This document shows, in pieces, positions 8,387 through 26,342 of a stretch of DNA of 63,200 bases (positions are counted from its first letter, which is position 1; each line of letters begins with the position of its first letter). The notes below the pieces were generated by a model. The model was not told the origin of the DNA and made no database searches. It saw nothing but the letters and a program-made list of their open reading frames with translations. Source of the stretch: Cumulibacter manganitolerans (GTDB lineage: Bacteria > Actinomycetota > Actinomycetes > Mycobacteriales > Antricoccaceae); assembly GCF_009602465.1 (NCBI RefSeq), contig NZ_WBKP01000017.1:1-63200 (forward strand). Reading direction: 5' to 3'. The translations under genes were made by a program, and so were the position numbers.

Positions 8387-10534
8387 CTACCCAGCAGACC
8401 CGCTGTCGGGGTCGGCCGGCTCGCCCGCCTGCTCGGCGGTGCCGAGCTCGTCGAGGCGCTCTGCCGCGTCGGTCTCCCCCTCGGTGTCGGCCTCGGCGGC
8501 GGCCGCGAACCACTCGCGGGCCTCGTCGCGGCGACCGGCGTCCAGCAGCGCGTCGGCGTAGGCGTACCAGAGCCGGGCGTTCCACGGCCGCTGCTGAGCG
8601 CGGTCCAGCCCGAACTTCTCGAGCACCCGCAGCGCGGCGTCCACCTCGTGCAGGTCGCGCCGGGCACCGGAGTGCACGATGACCAGCTCGGCCTGGACGG
8701 CGCGCGGCAGCGCGGCCGCCTCCGGGGCGGTCACCAGCGTGATGGCGCGGTCGGCGCGGCCGAGCGCGCGCTCGCAGTCGGCGATGATCGGCAGATGGCC
8801 GGCGTCGCCGGTCATCCGGCGGCAGGCGCGGAGGTCGCGCGCCGCCTCGGCCCACTCTCCTGCCTGGTAGGCCACGATGCCGGCCGCCTCCCGCACGGCG
8901 GCCAGCCGCGGGGCCTGGTCGCGGGCATAGCGGGCGTGCTCGAGCGCGCGCTGCGGATCCTCGTCCACCAGGCTGCCCGCGGCAACGAGATGCACCGCCA
9001 CCGTGTCCGCCTTGGGGCCGAGGGTGTTGAGGTCCCGGAGGACGGCGCGATCGAGCATGCTCGGCTCGATGCCGTCGGGAACGGGCGGCGCCTTCGGTCG
9101 GTCCTCCCGCTCGGGACGACGGCGGTCGTAGCCCTCGCCGGCCGCGCGCTCGGAGCGGCGTTCCCAGACGTCGCGGTCGCTCGATCCGGCCCGATCGCGA
9201 CCGCCGTAGCGGTTGCCTCGCTCAGCACGTCCCTGCCCCGGACGATCATCGCGGCCGCCGAAGCCACCCCGGTCGTCGCGACGGGGACCACCGTAGCCGT
9301 CACGGTCGTCGCGGCGCGGACCACCGAAACCGCCGCGGTCGTCACGGCCGCGGAAGCCGCGGCCGTCCTCGGAACGGCCGCGGAACCCCGCGCGATCCTC
9401 GCGGCCGGCAGCGCCCTGCGCACCTCGGGGACCGCCGAAGCCGCCGCGGTCGTCCCGACGCGCGCCTCGAGGACCGTCACGATCATCGCGACGCGGACCC
9501 CGGACACCATCACGCGACCCGCCGAACCCGCCATCGTCGCGACGCGGACCACGATCATCGCGCTGCGCGCCACGGAAGCCTTCGCGATCGTCGCGACGCG
9601 GCCGGCGGTCATCGCGCTGCGCGCCACGGAAGCCTTCGCGATCGTCGCGACGCGGCCGGCGGTCATCGCGCTGCGCGCCACGGAAGCCTTCGCGATCGTC
9701 GCGACGCGGCCGGCGGTCATCGCGCTGCGCGCCACGGAAGCCTTCGCGATCGTCGCGACGCGGCCGGCGGTCATCGCGCTGCGCGCCACGGAAGCCTTCG
9801 CGATCGTCGCGACGCGGCCGGCGGTCATCGCGCTGCGCGCCACGGAAGCCTTCGCGATCGTCGCGACGCGGCCGGCGGTCATCGCGCTGCGCGCCACGGA
9901 AGCCCTCGCGATTGTCCCGACGCGGCCCACGGGCATCGCTGCCGTCCCGCCACGGGCGTCCGCTGCTGCGCGCTGCTCCACCGAAGCCGCCGCGCGAGTC
10001 GGACCGCGCGTCGTCGCGGCCCACGGGCCGCGCTCCCCAGTCGCGGTCACCGGAACGGCCGCGGGTACCGCCGCCCGAGCCGCGATACTCACCGGCATCG
10101 CTGCGGTGACCGCCGAAGCCCCGGCCCCCGCGATCACCGCCCGCGAAGCCACCGGAGCGGCGTCCCTCGCCGCGGAAGTCGCCCGAGGGCCGGCTCGAGC
10201 CGCCGTCCCGGCCCCAGCGCGCGTCGCGAGCTCCGTCCCTGGACTCGGGGCGTCGGTCATCGCGTCGTCCGCCGGAGCCGCCGCTATCGCGTCCGCGATC
10301 ACCAGGTCGGCCGCTTCCGCGACCCTCCCCGTGCGCCCACGAGCCACGGCCCCCGTCGAAGCGCCCGGACCGCCCGCGATCATCTCGGCCGGCCGGACCA
10401 CGCCCACGATCCCCGCTCCACCGACCGGCGCGGTCCTGGCCGCGGGAGCCGTCTCCACGCGCCCCCGCTCCATCGCGTCCGTCGCGGCGCCGCTCGCCTG
10501 CGCGGTCCTGATCGTCTCGCTCATCGCGCGCCAT
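8387..10534 (-). CDS. TPR-domain protein with giant Arg/Asp/Gly-rich disordered N-terminus
   Basis: 715-residue protein. Residues 1 to about 475 are low complexity, dominated by Arg, Asp and Gly (RDDR, GGFGG, RGG-like units) and contain six identical 18-residue repeats (DDREGFRGAQRDDRRPRR). The C-terminal ~230 residues are alpha-helical TPR-like (ALEHARYARDQAPRLAAVREAAGIVAYQ...WNARLWYAYADALLDAGRRDEAREWF) and correspond to the mycobacterial TPR protein Rv1691, encoded at the same place. RGG-like tails bind RNA or drive condensates in other proteins; that is inference here. The ATG at 10534 is chosen because an upstream in-frame start would lie in the duplicated rRNA-operon terminator sequence; AGTGGAGCG serves as binding site. 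Confidence 0.85.
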   Translation of the reverse strand: MARDERDDQDRAGERRRDGRDGAGARGDGSRGQDRAGRWSGDRGRGPAGRDDRGRSGRFDGGRGSWAHGEGRGSGRPGDRGRDSGGSGGRRDDRRPESRDGARDARWGRDGGSSRPSGDFRGEGRRSGGFAGGDRGGRGFGGHRSDAGEYRGSGGGTRGRSGDRDWGARPVGRDDARSDSRGGFGGAARSSGRPWRDGSDARGPRRDNREGFRGAQRDDRRPRRDDREGFRGAQRDDRRPRRDDREGFRGAQRDDRRPRRDDREGFRGAQRDDRRPRRDDREGFRGAQRDDRRPRRDDREGFRGAQRDDRRPRRDDREGFRGAQRDDRGPRRDDGGFGGSRDGVRGPRRDDRDGPRGARRDDRGGFGGPRGAQGAAGREDRAGFRGRSEDGRGFRGRDDRGGFGGPRRDDRDGYGGPRRDDRGGFGGRDDRPGQGRAERGNRYGGRDRAGSSDRDVWERRSERAAGEGYDRRRPEREDRPKAPPVPDGIEPSMLDRAVLRDLNTLGPKADTVAVHLVAAGSLVDEDPQRALEHARYARDQAPRLAAVREAAGIVAYQAGEWAEAARDLRACRRMTGDAGHLPIIADCERALGRADRAITLVTAPEAAALPRAVQAELVIVHSGARRDLHEVDAALRVLEKFGLDRAQQRPWNARLWYAYADALLDAGRRDEAREWFAAAAEADTEGETDAAERLDELGTAEQAGEPADPDSGSAG
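9574..9897 (-). repeat. Six perfect 54-bp tandem repeats inside the TPR gene
   Basis: Identical 54-bp units begin at 9574, 9628, 9682, 9736, 9790 and 9844; a diverged seventh begins at 9898 and a partial one precedes 9574. The unit is a multiple of three, so copy-number change keeps the frame. Perfect identity at nucleotide level indicates recent expansion or homogenisation. Confidence 0.95.
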
Positions 10535-10585
10535 GCTGCCACGCTCCACTCTTGTCGATTTGGGTGCTGGTGCACCCGGAAACAA

Positions 10586-10617
10586 CGATAGGGGGCCACG
10601 CAAGTGGCCCCCTATCG
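10586..10617 (-). terminator. rRNA operon A terminator
   Basis: A perfect 14-bp stem (10586-10599 with 10604-10617) and a 4-base loop lie directly after 5S on the minus strand, followed by TTGTTT. A second small hairpin (GGGTGC/GCACCC, 10562-10577) follows. It ends within 60 bp of the TPR start, so it insulates the TPR gene from rRNA transcription. Confidence 0.9.
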
Positions 10618-10626
10618 GGAAAATTG

Positions 10627-10744
10627 TCCGGCGACGTCCTACTCTCCCACACCATCGCTAGTGCAGTACCATCGGCGCTGAGAGGCTTAGCTTCCGGGTT
10701 CGGAATGGAGCCGGGCGTTTCCCTCTCGCTATGGTCGCCGAAAC
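10627..10744 (-). rRNA. rrf: 5S ribosomal RNA, copy A
   Basis: About 118 nt with the conserved loop sequence CCATTCCGAACCCGG and a closing stem formed by GTTTCGGCGACCATAG at the 5' end and the CGTCGCCGGAC end. It is the last gene of the operon, 91 nt after 23S. Ends are estimated to within a few bases. Confidence 0.95.
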
Positions 10745-10784
10745 TCTATTGAGATGTCGGTCAGGAAAGACCGCACCTCGGGAG

Positions 10785-10805
10785 CTACACAGTGGACGCG
10801 GGCAT
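10785..10805 (-). other. Pre-23S processing stem, 3' arm (copy A)
   Basis: The 21 bases here are complementary, with one mismatch, to 13936-13956 on the 5' side of 23S. In the precursor transcript the two would pair and bring the 23S ends together, the standard RNase III substrate. The same arms occur in copy B at 18505-18525 and 21656-21676. An rnc gene is present in this window at 56247. Confidence 0.8.
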
Positions 10806-10835
10806 TTAGCAATGCCATTAAAGATCATTCTTTGA

Positions 10836-15810
<4,975 letters not shown>

Positions 15811-16024
15811 TGCTTATAACTAGCGCCGGCACAAACCGACAGTTAGTGACATACGAAGAACACCGACCAACCGATCACTCGGCCAACCGATGCTTTGATA
15901 CTGGCAAGTATGCGATGCTGACATCACATAATTACCAAAGGAATCTCCACACTGAAGCACACTGACCGACGGCCAGCTGCGTCCCAGTGCCGGAGGATAA
16001 TAATTTGGCACTGACTTTCAAGTA

Positions 16025-16045
16025 CGCTGTTGAGTTCTCAAGGTT
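16025..16045 (-). promoter_or_regulatory. rRNA leader antitermination (boxA-like) motif, copy A
   Basis: The minus strand reads AACCTTGAGAACTCAACAGC, the motif seen in actinobacterial rRNA leaders where the Nus complex assembles. It lies about 215 bp upstream of 16S. Between it and 16S (15811-16024) are short direct repeats of TCGGTTGG and a CAGTGCC/GGCACTG hairpin, probably leader structure; no gene is present. Confidence 0.7.
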
Positions 16046-16097
16046 CGGACGCACATCCCCAAGTGACTTCCAGTCACTCTCGGAGGCAACCTGTAAA

Positions 16098-16126
16098 ACT
16101 TTAGTCGGTGTCTTTGGCGCCGTCAA
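16098..16126 (-). promoter_or_regulatory. rRNA operon A downstream promoter (P2)
   Basis: On the minus strand TTGACG (16121-16126), a 17-bp spacer and TAAAGT (16098-16103). Near-consensus for the housekeeping sigma factor. It lies in a stretch of about 75 bp absent from copy B and bounded by two similar TTTACAGG sequences, so it may have arisen by a small duplication. Confidence 0.7.
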
Positions 16127-16206
16127 CCGCTTGCGCTGTGTCCTGCGCCACTTGCCTGTAAAGTTTCTCTTGGTGCTTCGCACCCTCACGTTCGAGTGAG
16201 TCTACC

Positions 16207-16236
16207 AGGATAGCAACCCGGTTTCACCCCGTTCAA
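16207..16236 (-). promoter_or_regulatory. rRNA operon A upstream promoter (P1)
   Basis: On the minus strand TTGAAC (16231-16236), 18-bp spacer, TATCCT (16207-16212). The -10 and its upstream GGGTTGC are shared with copy B (23847-23852), while the -35 flank diverges. Just upstream lies the wrecked insertion sequence. Confidence 0.65.
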
Positions 16237-16359
16237 GGGGGTCGGCCACGCTCGAGAGGTGATCGGTGCCGGCGGTCGACTTGTACACGGTCCGCAGCCG
16301 AGTTTTCTTGTTCGGCGTTGACGCTGACCAGCGTCTCCACGCCCCGGCCGCGGTTGCGG

Positions 16360-16660
16360 CGCCTTTGCGGGCGACGTCGGCGTGATGGACGAAGCGGTCG
16401 ATCGTCGCGGCAGCCACGACCTGGTATCACGATTCTGTTCCCCAGGAACCGAACAGCAGGTCCGAGGTGAGGATCAGCCGAGGCGTGTTCGGAGCGGCTG
16501 GAGACCAGCTCGAAGAACACCTCCGCGCCTCGGCCCACTCGGGTCGGGGTACGGGCGGCGGCCTGGTGCTCGGGCTCGAAGTCCTCGATGGTCTTGATCA
16601 CCGGCGGTCCCGCGGCGCGGATCCGCAACCGCGCCTCGGAGGCGTAGCGGGCGGCGAGTC
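16360..16660 (-). pseudogene. istB (IS21-family helper ATPase) remnant, minus strand
   Basis: Frame-broken pieces of IstB. An N-terminal part (AARYASEARLRIRAAGPPVIKTIEDF, about 16570-16655) is joined directly to a C-terminal part (VFFELVSSRSEHAS, about 16485-16525) and, after a frameshift, to VAAATIDRFVHHADV (about 16362-16420). The central Walker A/B region is missing, so it cannot be active. 16661-16875 shows only possible decayed ends of the same element. Confidence 0.75.
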
Positions 16661-16875
16661 GCGGCCCATCTGCACGTGATGACGCGAGCGCAGGTGCAGC
16701 CCGGCCGGCGGCAGCGGCAGCATCGCGGCCCGAGCAGCCTCGAGCAACTCCGACGGTCCTGCCTTGATCGTGCGCCGCACGCGGCTGTTCGCCGCCGGGA
16801 GCCAGTCGGTGAACCGGTCGGTGGAATCCTCGGGCGAGGCGCACCGCCGCCCGGCACGAACGAGGTCTCGAGCGG

Positions 16876-17904
16876 GCGCTGGCTTCGGATCGACCGCCGA
16901 AGTACCAGCGGCCGCCGGTGGCGACCGCGTTCACGCCGTTCGCGCCGGCGGTGCGCCAGCTGCTCGCGGTGACGCCGGATATGCCTGCGACGGTGATCGC
17001 CGAGCGCGCCGGGTGGACCGGGTCTATAACCTGGTGCCGCGACAACGTCCGCCTTCTGCGACCAGCGCACAAGCCGGTCGATTCGGCAGACCGGTTGATC
17101 TGGTTGCCTGGCGATGCGGCGCAGTGCGACCAGTGGTTCCCGCCGACGACGATCCCGCTCGAGGACGGCAGCAGCAAGAGCCTGCTGCCGGTACTGGTGA
17201 TCACCGCGGCGCACTCTCGGTTCATGCTCGCCCGGATGATCCCGACCCGGCACACGATCGACCTGCAGCTGTGAATGCGGGAGCTGCTGCTCCAGCTCGG
17301 CCGGGTTCCGCGGCGGTTGATCTGGGACAACGAGTCCGGCATCGGCCGCGGGAAACGGCACGCTGGCAACGACTCTGCACCGGCTCAAGCCGCACGATCC
17401 CGAGTCCAAAAGGTTGGTCGAACGCAGGAACTGCTACCTCGAGACCTCCTCCATGCTCCGCCGCGAGTTCGACTGCCCGGCCGACTTCACCACCCAGCTC
17501 GGTGACTGGCTGAAGCTGGCGAACGCCCGAGTCGTGCGCACGATCCAGGGCCTGGCCGGTCGATCGGCTCGAGGATGACCGGGCAGCGATGCTCGCGTTG
17601 CCGCCGGTCGCGCCGTCGGTCGGTTGGCTCAACCGAGTCCGGTCGTGACGTGACTACTACGTCCGCGTCGACAGCAACGACTACTCCATGGAGCGGCCGT
17701 GATTGGCCGGTTCGTCGACGTCCGCGCTGACCTGTCCCGGGTCGAGGTTCGCCACGAAGGACGCCTGGTTGCCGCTCATGACCGGATCGGGGCACGCCGA
17801 CAGACCATCACCGACCCCGCCCAGTGCATGCGGCCAAAGAGCTGCGTGAGCAGTTCCCGCTGCCCCGGCCGGCCGCCGAGCCGAACGACGAGCTGGTGCG
17901 CGAC
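16876..17904 (+). pseudogene. istA (IS21-family transposase) remnant, plus strand
   Basis: Recognisable IstA pieces in order: ALASDRPPKYQRPP after the helix-turn-helix, PATVIAERAGWTGSI, the first catalytic Asp in AQCDQWFPP (about 17121), an in-frame TGA stop at 17272-17274, the second Asp in LIWDNESGIG, a frameshift or deletion, the catalytic Glu region DPESKRLVERRNCYLETS, two more stops near 17647 and 17699, and the C-terminal QTITDP...HAAKELREQF. The N-terminus is decayed beyond recognition. Dead element. Confidence 0.8.
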
Positions 17905-17991
17905 ACGCACGAGCTCACCAGGCTGCGCCGCTACGGGCTCATCATCATCGACGAGGTCGGCTACCTGCCCTTCGAGCAAAACGCCGCGAAC
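17905..17991 (+). pseudogene. istB Walker B fragment, plus strand
   Basis: 29 codons reading THELTRLRRYGLIIIDEVGY then LPFEQNAAN, the Walker B stretch of IstB, fused directly behind the IstA C-terminus; the IstB N-terminus and Walker A are deleted. It ends where the minus-strand remnant at 16485-16525 would continue (NLFFxLVSSR), hinting at one element split by rearrangement. Confidence 0.7.
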
Positions 17992-18272
17992 CGCTCCCGT
18001 TCTCGAATGTCGCATCGACCTCGTCTTCGAGCGGCGTCGACACGCAGCACAACGCGGGTGGCCGGCGTGCGCGAGCCTCGCGGATCGATCCGGCGAGGCT
18101 CGCCACCGGTTCACGTTGTCACGGGAATCACCGAATCGACCCGCTCCCTTGATGACCGTCCGGGCTTCGATGGCGGCCCTACGATCGCACCGGCCGGCCT
18201 CGGACCGACCTGGTCCCCTGGCGTGCGGCGCACTGCAACCCGGTGGTCTGCGCCGATGAGGACCGCGCTCGC
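17992..18272. other. Unassigned intergenic DNA between IS remnant and rRNA operon B
   Basis: 281 bp with no recognisable coding sequence, RNA or repeat. Composition is like the IS remnant and it may be its unrecognisable right end. Direct similarity to copy A starts at 18273. Confidence 0.5.
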
Positions 18273-18304
18273 GTCGATTTGGGTGCTGGTGCACCCGGAA
18301 ACAA

Positions 18305-18336
18305 CGATAGGGGGCCACGCAAGTGGCCCCCTATCG
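18305..18336 (-). terminator. rRNA operon B terminator
   Basis: Same 14-bp stem and 4-base loop as at 10586-10617, just after 5S copy B; it is followed by TTGTTT on the minus strand. Confidence 0.9.
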
Positions 18337-18346
18337 GGAAAAATTG

Positions 18347-18464
18347 TCCGGCGACGTCCTACTCTCCCACACCATCGCTAGTGCAGTACCATCGGCGCTG
18401 AGAGGCTTAGCTTCCGGGTTCGGAATGGAGCCGGGCGTTTCCCTCTCGCTATGGTCGCCGAAAC
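18347..18464 (-). rRNA. rrf: 5S ribosomal RNA, copy B
   Basis: Identical to copy A at 10627-10744 as far as can be read; an extra A precedes it at the terminator junction. About 118 nt. Confidence 0.95.
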
Positions 18465-18504
18465 TCTATTGAGATGTCGGTCAGGAAAGACCGCACCTCG
18501 GGAG

Positions 18505-18525
18505 CTACACAGTGGACGCGGGCAT
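18505..18525 (-). other. Pre-23S processing stem, 3' arm (copy B)
   Basis: Complementary to 21656-21676 across 23S with one mismatch; identical to the copy A arms. Predicted RNase III cleavage stem. Confidence 0.8.
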
Positions 18526-18555
18526 TTAGCAATGCCATTAAAGATCATTCTTTGA

Positions 18556-23530
<4,975 letters not shown>

Positions 23531-23744
23531 TGCTTATAACTAGCGCCGGCACAAACCGACAGTTAGTGACATACGAAGAACACCGACCAACCGATCACTC
23601 GGCCAACCGATGCTTTGATACTGGCAAGTATGCGATGCTGACATCACATAATCACCAAAGGAATCTCCACACTGAAGCACACTGACCGACGGCCAGCTGC
23701 GTCCCAGTGCCGGAGGATAATAATTTGGCACTGACTTTCAAGTA

Positions 23745-23765
23745 CGCTGTTGAGTTCTCAAGGTT
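23745..23765 (-). promoter_or_regulatory. rRNA leader antitermination (boxA-like) motif, copy B
   Basis: Same AACCTTGAGAACTCAACAGC motif as in copy A. Confidence 0.7.
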
Positions 23766-23846
23766 CGGACGCACATCCCCAAGTGACTTCCAGTCACTCT
23801 CGGAGGCAACCTGTATTGCTCACTCTCTCGTTCGAGTGCGTCTACC

Positions 23847-23876
23847 AGGATAGCAACCCGGTTCGGCCTCTTTCAA
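23847..23876 (-). promoter_or_regulatory. rRNA operon B proximal promoter (P1)
   Basis: Minus strand TTGAAA (23871-23876), 18-bp spacer, TATCCT (23847-23852). Corresponds to P1 of copy A. The additional P2 of copy A is missing here, because only about 31 bp separate P1 from the shared leader. Confidence 0.65.
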
Positions 23877-24086
23877 GGGGGGTGGCTCTTCAAACATCCT
23901 CGAGGCCGCTTGGTTCCTCATCGCCGGCCGCGGCGCCAGATCTGGCCAGTGCGGCAAGCCGATGAATCAGCTTGGTGCCTTCAAGTCGCGAAACCACTCA
24001 CTGCCGTTCTCGGTTCGGTTACCCTCGGGGCTTCCTCGCCGGTGCGTTTCCGCTCGGTGTTTCGCGTTGTTCTCGAAGCAAGAAGA

Positions 24087-24115
24087 ACTTTATGGGGCCG
24101 GCACGCTGGTGTCAA
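24087..24115 (-). promoter_or_regulatory. Strong distal promoter upstream of rRNA operon B (P0)
   Basis: Minus strand TTGACA (24110-24115), 17-bp spacer, TAAAGT (24087-24092): a perfect -35 and a good -10, 240 bp upstream of P1. The 23877-24284 gap otherwise holds no supportable gene. P0 would transcribe the whole B leader. Confidence 0.7.
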
Positions 24116-24284
24116 ACTACAAGCGTGTGACCTGCGGCACGGCTCTCCCCACGGTAGCGTGGATCCCGGCCCGCGCGACGGCGATCCGTGCCGTTTCACT
24201 GATATACATGCGATCCAGGTTCGTCCACGACTGAGGCCGTGCACCTGACGATCTAGGATCGCCGATATAGCGAGGAAGTACGCA

Positions 24285-26342
24285 TTGACGAGCACGCACA
24301 GCGCCGCGGGCAGCCGCCGGCTCGACATCCAGGGGCTCCGCGCCGTCGCGGTGGCCGCGGTGGTCGTCTTCCACGCCGGGCTGCCGCTGCCTGGCGGGTT
24401 CGTCGGCGTCGACGTCTTCTTCGTCATCTCCGGCTTCGTCATCACCGCGATGCTGCTGCGGGAGCTCGAGTCGCGCGGACGCCTCGACCTGCGGCGGTTC
24501 TACGCACGGCGCATCCGCCGGCTCATGCCGGCGCTGGCCCTGGTGCTGGTCGCGACAGCGGGCGGCTCGATCGTGCTGCAGTCGCCCCTGGGCTTCCAGC
24601 AGGACACCGCGACCGTCGGCCTCGGAGCCGTTCTCTGGATGGCCAACGTCGCGATCTACCACCGGGTCGGCGGCTACTTCGACCGGTCCGCCGACCAGCT
24701 GCCCCTGCTGCACACCTGGTCGCTGTCGGTCGAGGAGCAGTTCTACCTCGTCTTTCCCCTCCTGGTGCTGATCGGGTGGCGGCTGTCCAGGCGCTATCGG
24801 CACGCGCTCGCGGGCGCGGTGCTGCTGGTCTGCGCAGCGTCCCTCGCGTTCGGTGCAGCTGCCTCGGTCGGCGCCCTGCACTGGGTCGACCGGCCCACCG
24901 AGTTCGCGTTCTACATGTCCCCCGCCCGGGCGTGGGAGTTCGGCGCCGGCGCGGTGCTGGCCATCCTCGAGCAGCGCGGGCACCGGCTCGGCACGCGGAT
25001 CGCGCCCTGGGCGGCGTGGGTCGGACTCGCCGGCGTGCTCGCCTCGCTCGCGATCATCGACGAGTCGACGCCGTTTCCGGGGTTCATCGCACTCGTCCCC
25101 GTGCTGTCCTCGGCCTTGCTGCTGGCCGGCGGCCACGTCCGCTCCACGCCGTCGCGCCTGCTGGCCTCGGCGCCGATGCGGTGGCTCGGCGACCAGTCCT
25201 ACGGCTGGTACCTGTGGCACTGGCCGTGCATCGTCTTCGCCCGGCTGCTGTGGCCCGGCTCCCTGGTCGCGGCCTGTCTCGCCGCGGCGCTGAGCCTGCT
25301 GCCCGCCTGGCTGAGCTATCGGTTCGTCGAGGCGCCGATCCGGCACGGCACGTTCGGCCTCCCGTGGCGGTCGCGCCCGCCGCGCACCGGCCCCGCCCGG
25401 CGCCGGCTCGCGCCCGTGGTCGCGGTCGCGATGGGCGTCCCGCTGCTGATGTACGCCGGATACCGCCAGGCGGCGTACGCCCACTGGGGCAGCGCCCGGC
25501 TGACCGAGGCCGCCGCCCAGACGGAGTCCTACCCGATCGGCTACGACAAGGGCTGCCACGAAGGCGCCCCGCTGCCGGACCGCGACGTCGCGGCATGCAC
25601 CTGGCACGCGGACGCCGGCTCGACGGTCTACCTCGTCGGCGACTCCAACGCCGGCATGTACGCCGATGGGCTGGTCGAGGCGACCGCGCGCACCAACCAG
25701 CGGCTGGTGGTCGGCGTCCGCAGCAACTGCCCGTTCGTCGATGCGGTGCTGCACAGCGCCGGGAACAGCGCGGACTGCCGGGACTACGTGCAGGGCACCA
25801 CCGAGTGGCTGCAGCACCAGGCGCCGAGCACCGTGGTGATGGCGGCGGCCGCCGACCAGATCACCGACCCGCACGCCACGATGACCGACCCCGTGAGCGG
25901 TGTGCAGGCGACCACACCGCAGCAGAAGGCGGCGCTGTGGACCCAGGCGCTGACGTCCTCGATCCAGGCGCTGCGTAGCGCCGGTCACACGGTGGTGGTG
26001 CTCGAGGTGATCCCGCACTTCCGGGGTGCGGACGGGTCGTACTGGTCGACCGCGGAATGCTCGATGCTGGCGATGGCCAGCTCCAACACCCCGTGCGCCG
26101 CGGAGCTCCCGTTGCCGGAGGCCGACTTCGGCCAGCAGCTCGCGATCGCGGCCGAGCGGACCGCCACGCAGCAGGCCGGCGCGGTGCTCGCCGACCTGCG
26201 CGGGGACATCTGCGCCGAGGGCACCTGCGCCACCGTGCGCGACGGTCGCTTCGTGTACCGGGAGGGCAAGCACATCTCGCGGGGGCTCAGCACCCAGCTG
26301 GCGCCGCGCCTCGCGGAGGTCCTGGACACGGCACGTCCTTAG
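24285..26342 (+). CDS. OafA/YrhL-type membrane acyltransferase with SGNH domain
   Basis: 685-residue envelope O-acyltransferase. The N-terminal ~350 residues form the acyltransferase-3 membrane domain with about ten hydrophobic helices: LDIQGLRAVAV at the start with the catalytic-type His in VVVFHAG, the GVDVFFVISGF signature, and LHTWSLSVEEQFYLVFP. After a Lys/Arg-rich linker comes an extracytoplasmic SGNH domain (YLVGDSNAGMYADGL, with Ser nucleophile, and a His in the final segment). It probably acetylates a cell-surface glycan or lipid; target unknown. Start is TTG with AGGAAG 7-8 bp upstream. It converges on tyrS with overlapping stops. Confidence 0.9.
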   Translation: MTSTHSAAGSRRLDIQGLRAVAVAAVVVFHAGLPLPGGFVGVDVFFVISGFVITAMLLRELESRGRLDLRRFYARRIRRLMPALALVLVATAGGSIVLQSPLGFQQDTATVGLGAVLWMANVAIYHRVGGYFDRSADQLPLLHTWSLSVEEQFYLVFPLLVLIGWRLSRRYRHALAGAVLLVCAASLAFGAAASVGALHWVDRPTEFAFYMSPARAWEFGAGAVLAILEQRGHRLGTRIAPWAAWVGLAGVLASLAIIDESTPFPGFIALVPVLSSALLLAGGHVRSTPSRLLASAPMRWLGDQSYGWYLWHWPCIVFARLLWPGSLVAACLAAALSLLPAWLSYRFVEAPIRHGTFGLPWRSRPPRTGPARRRLAPVVAVAMGVPLLMYAGYRQAAYAHWGSARLTEAAAQTESYPIGYDKGCHEGAPLPDRDVAACTWHADAGSTVYLVGDSNAGMYADGLVEATARTNQRLVVGVRSNCPFVDAVLHSAGNSADCRDYVQGTTEWLQHQAPSTVVMAAAADQITDPHATMTDPVSGVQATTPQQKAALWTQALTSSIQALRSAGHTVVVLEVIPHFRGADGSYWSTAECSMLAMASSNTPCAAELPLPEADFGQQLAIAAERTATQQAGAVLADLRGDICAEGTCATVRDGRFVYREGKHISRGLSTQLAPRLAEVLDTARP

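Noticed and set aside
9538-9940. Regular repeats as a CRISPR array
   Set aside because: Units are 54 bp, head to tail, without spacers, and lie in frame in a coding sequence.
8216-10591. Long plus-strand and alternative minus frames across the TPR gene
   Set aside because: They follow from the low-complexity GC-rich repeats; only the frame ending at 8387 has a folded TPR-like C-terminus.
17992-18272. Possible gene between the IS remnant and operon B
   Set aside because: Open frames have no recognisable motif or ribosome binding site and run into the duplicated rRNA terminator.
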